NCBI RefSeq assembly: GCF_023159225.1
Contig: NC_063171.1
Span: 4,383,501-4,447,500, forward strand
Direction of reading: 5' to 3'
DNA: 64,000 nt
Origin: Perognathus longimembris pacificus
Taxonomy: Eukaryota > Chordata > Mammalia > Rodentia > Heteromyidae
Positions 61,376-64,000 of the stretch are shown one piece after another (position 1 is the first letter of the stretch; the number at the start of each line of letters is the position of its first letter). The translations under genes and the position numbers were made by a program. Below the pieces are notes generated by a model. It had not been told where the DNA came from. It ran no database searches and was given only the letters and a program-made list of their open reading frames with translations.

Positions 61376-61484
61376 AAAAAAAAGTTAAATAAGAATCGGA
61401 GCATAACTAAACAATCTTTTCCTTGTAATTGAGTGACTTAATGATCCTTATGTTTTTATGGGACTTATTCTTGGCATTATCATT

Positions 61485-61622
61485 TAAATTTTGAGACAGC
61501 TATTCACTCTGTAATGCAGGTTGACCTGAAACTCTGTTTGGTCAGACTACCTTTGAACTTGTGATCCTCCAGTCTCATTCTCCTTAGTATTGGGTTTGTA
61601 GGCATGTGTATCACACTGGCTT
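61485..61622 (-). mobile_element. B1-type SINE
   Basis: GAGACAGCTATTCACTCTG, TGAACTTGTGATCCTCCAG and GTAGGCATGTGTATCAC: reverse of a 7SL-derived B1 monomer. Confidence 0.78.
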
Positions 61623-62023
61623 CCTTGGCATTAGTTTCCCTAAAGAACATAGTCACAGCCAGCTATAATTAACAAATTTATAAGCAACACAGAGCACACT
61701 ACATCCAGGATAAGATACCTGCTATTATTTTGTATGCAACCACCAAGGACCCTAAATAGAGGATTCCAAAGTGTCAGGCAATGACAGGTTCAGCTCAGAA
61801 AATGAAATAAAGCATTTAGAAATTCTTTCAACAAAGAAGATGTTACCCCAGCCTTCTAGTGCATTTCCCTGAGCTTTTCAAAGGTTTCAGTGGGCAGACT
61901 CATTTTGTAATATTTTTGAGAGAACAAAACCCGAAAACATAATGTGAAAAAATATAGACAAGAGGAAGTTGAGGAGGTAAGCAATTGCTAAATAATTTTC
62001 ATGTACTAGATGCCCTTAGTTGT

Positions 62024-62050
62024 AAAAAAGAAAAGAAAAGAAAAGAAAAA
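62024..62050. repeat. (AAAAG)n short repeat
   Basis: Four to five GAAAA units. Confidence 0.9.
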
Positions 62051-62212
62051 CCTACTTATTTGGTTGGATATGAACCTTACAACTTGAGGGGAGGGGAGTA
62101 CAGAGAGGTAAGCACAAGAAAATGAGGGATGAAGTAACTGTTAAAAAAACAAATGTAATCATTACCTTACTGTAACTGTAACCCTTACAGTTTTATATAT
62201 ATGATAACAAAA

Positions 62213-62445
62213 GTGGATACTGGTGACGCATGCCTATAATACTAGCTACTCAGAAGGCTGAGCTTGAAGGATATGAAGAGATTTGAATCCAGCTTGAGCA
62301 TGAAAGTTCATGAAACTCTTATCGCCAATTAATCACAGAAAAATCTGGAAGTGGCACTGTGCCTCAAGTGGTAGAGTGCTACCCTGGAGCAAAAGGAGCC
62401 CAGAGTACCAGTCCCAGGACCGGCAATAAATAAATAAAACAAGCA
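62213..62445 (+). mobile_element. B4-like SINE
   Basis: GGTGACGCATGCCTATAATAC, GTGGCACTGTGCCTCAAGTGG and AGTCCCAGGACCGGC, then an (AATA)n tail. Confidence 0.9.
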
Positions 62446-62715
62446 AACAAAAAATGAAAATAATAGCCTTTGCTATTGTAATTAAAATCCTTAAGAGATG
62501 AATAATTCACCAAGATCATGAAACATGGGTAGGAGCTAGATGCATAGGAGGAGTAAAGGAGTTAGGGGGGAGGGGTAAAAACAATACTATGAGCAAGACA
62601 AGGTGCCAGAAATGAGTTGAGATTTAGATTCTGTGGCTGTGGTTACTTACTAGCTTTGTTGAGGAGTTCTAGGCTTCTCTGGATGGTATTTAGCCTGTCA
62701 AGATTTAAAAGCAGG

Positions 62716-62927
62716 GGGCTGGGGATATAGCCTAGTGGCAAGAGTGCCTGCCTCAGATACACGAGGCCCTAGGTTCGATTCCCCAGCACCACATATACAG
62801 AAAACGGCCAGAAGAGGCGCTGTGGCTCAAGTGGCAGAGTGCTAGCCTTGAGCGGGAAGAAGCCAGGGACAGTGCTCAGGCCCTGAGTCCAAGGCCCAGG
62901 ACTGCCCCCCCCCCAAAAAAAAAAAAA
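62716..62927 (+). mobile_element. ID-dimer SINE, second subfamily
   Basis: Plus-strand copy carrying ATAGCCTAGTGG, CCTAGGTTCGATTCC and GAGCGGGAAGAAGCC, with a C10 run before the A tail. The 15-bp TSD is AGATTTAAAAGCAGG / AGATTTAAGAGCAGG (62701-62715 and 62928-62942), with one mismatch. Confidence 0.94.
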
Positions 62928-64000
62928 AGATTTAAGAGCAGGACAGAAAAGTGAAAATCAGTAGGTCAAGGCGTGGTGCCAGGTATGTAAAAAATGAGGA
63001 AGCTCATTATACGATGATATTATGTGATGCTCATAGGGATTTAATCAAGAGCATGATACAGAGTGGTTAAGATAGTCTGCTAGCCATAATGTAATGCTAG
63101 GTGTTGATTACATATGCATATGTGCATTTGCAACCATACATTTGAAGGAGAACCCAAAATATCTAACAAATACTTAGCTAAAAGCAGGAGAAGGAGGCAG
63201 CATGAAACTTTGTAATCCATAGTGATTTCATTTTAATTTAATAGTTACACAAGAGATGACTGATGGGTTAGGGATGTATGTTTTGATAGAGAAAGGAAGT
63301 ATCCTAGAAAGAAGAGTTCAGGAGGGTGAGGAAGAAATACTGAACTATTTTCAAGGAAGCCCAGAGGGGTTATGTTTTCTGTTCTTCTAAGTCAGTTACT
63401 CTTGACTAATGTGAACCTGAAGTTTGCACGAATATGTGTTACAAAGATCAGGTATCTGCAGAATTAATCAAGGGGACTCAGGCTAGAGCCAGACCATCAG
63501 AGAGGAGAGACAATGCAGGTCTAGCACCAGTGCAGACAGTGCTGCCTTTTATCCAGATCTTATTGTCATTCGTGGCTGACCTGGACTGACCTCTGACCTT
63601 CCAGATGGAGTCTTCCATTTTATGATGAGTGAAGCTCATTCAACAGGAGACATACTATTTCAGGATACGATCCCCAATTTTTACCAAAGTTTCTTCATGT
63701 TGTGAATCATAGTTAATTCTCTTAAATACACTGTTGAGTGTATCATCATTTTGTTTCAAGACAGACTTTACATGTTAATTGGAGGAAATCAACTGCTTGC
63801 TCTTCCTCAGTGGTTCTAAATCAGAACCTTGTAAGTCTTGTTCAGGCAATTTAGCAAGGGTGGTAGAAGATGATGAAAGGAATAGATTGGTTTTCCTTAG
63901 TTAGGGTATGTCAGTCTCAAAGTTAAATACATATCAAGTGTTCAAATGGTGATTTTATGGATTTTTTTTCCTTTTAGATCTTTATAATTCCTGTTTCAAG

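Larger units (their letters stand above)
57279..64000 (+). other. FBN2: Start of the next FBN2 intron, running off the window
   Basis: Begins with a GTATGT donor. It contains B4-like and ID-dimer SINEs from 57393 to 62927 and otherwise unremarkable AT-rich sequence (57660-58390, 58690-60550, 62943-64000). The expected next exon (start of the TB domain) was not found before 64000. Confidence 0.85.

Overview
This window looks like mammalian, specifically rodent, genomic DNA. It is an intronic stretch of the fibrillin-2 gene (FBN2), read on the + strand. Only three coding exons are visible. Exon 28112-28309 (198 nt) encodes the first hybrid (TB-like) domain. Exons 43277-43402 and 57153-57278 (126 nt each) encode the next two calcium-binding EGF domains. 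All three begin with two bases of a split codon and end with one (phase 1-1), so they splice in frame as hybrid1-cbEGF-cbEGF, the domain order at the N-terminal part of fibrillins. Residue choices match fibrillin-2 better than fibrillin-1 as I remember the two families. The remaining roughly 63.5 kb is intron: at least 28 kb before the first exon, about 15 kb, about 14 kb, and at least 6.7 kb running off the right edge. I see no other functional gene, no RNA gene other than tRNA/7SL-derived repeats, and no bacterial-type system.

The introns are packed with retroelements. The most abundant is a roughly 200-bp dimeric SINE. Its left half is an ID-type tRNA-like unit and its right half is a second tRNA-like (ID-like) unit; I count 18 copies, most with clear target-site duplications (TSDs). 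A second, older SINE class has a B1-like 7SL-derived half fused to the same ID-like module (B4-like architecture). This combination, with a lineage-specific L1 3' UTR, suggests a geomyoid/castorimorph rodent such as a kangaroo rat or pocket mouse. That assignment is inference from repeats I recognise, not from a database search.

Layout. 1-6800: sparse intron with old SINE scraps. 6850-9700: SINE cluster with a double insertion at one target site, an old L1 3' end, and a SINE-in-SINE nest. 9950-12000: AT-rich with older SINEs. 13560-15410: a 5'-inverted L1 with SINEs at both ends. 16185-20420: an old minus-strand L1 that has received a SINE with a long pentanucleotide tail, a second 5'-inverted L1 (itself hit by a SINE), and further repeats. 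20873-22926: a young-looking 5'-truncated L1 with a perfect 15-bp TSD. 24350-27700: scattered SINEs. 28112-28309: FBN2 exon. 29100-33530: B4-like SINEs and microsatellites. 34827-37208: a third 5'-inverted L1. 39444-43205: SINE, an unidentified 625-bp insertion, an L1 3' end, a processed NDUFB3 pseudogene and another L1 ending about 70 bp before the second exon. 43277-43402: FBN2 exon. 44380-55450: SINEs, simple repeats and L1 ends. 57153-57278: FBN2 exon. 57390-62940: SINEs.

The most notable functional point is that the intron after exon 43277-43402 appears to start with GC instead of GT. The rest of the interest lies in retrotransposition: three 5'-inverted (twin-primed) L1 copies, a triplicated TSD, nested insertions, two covarying SINE subfamilies, and a full-length NDUFB3 retropseudogene carrying one nonsense codon. 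I found no evidence for a previously undescribed biological system.
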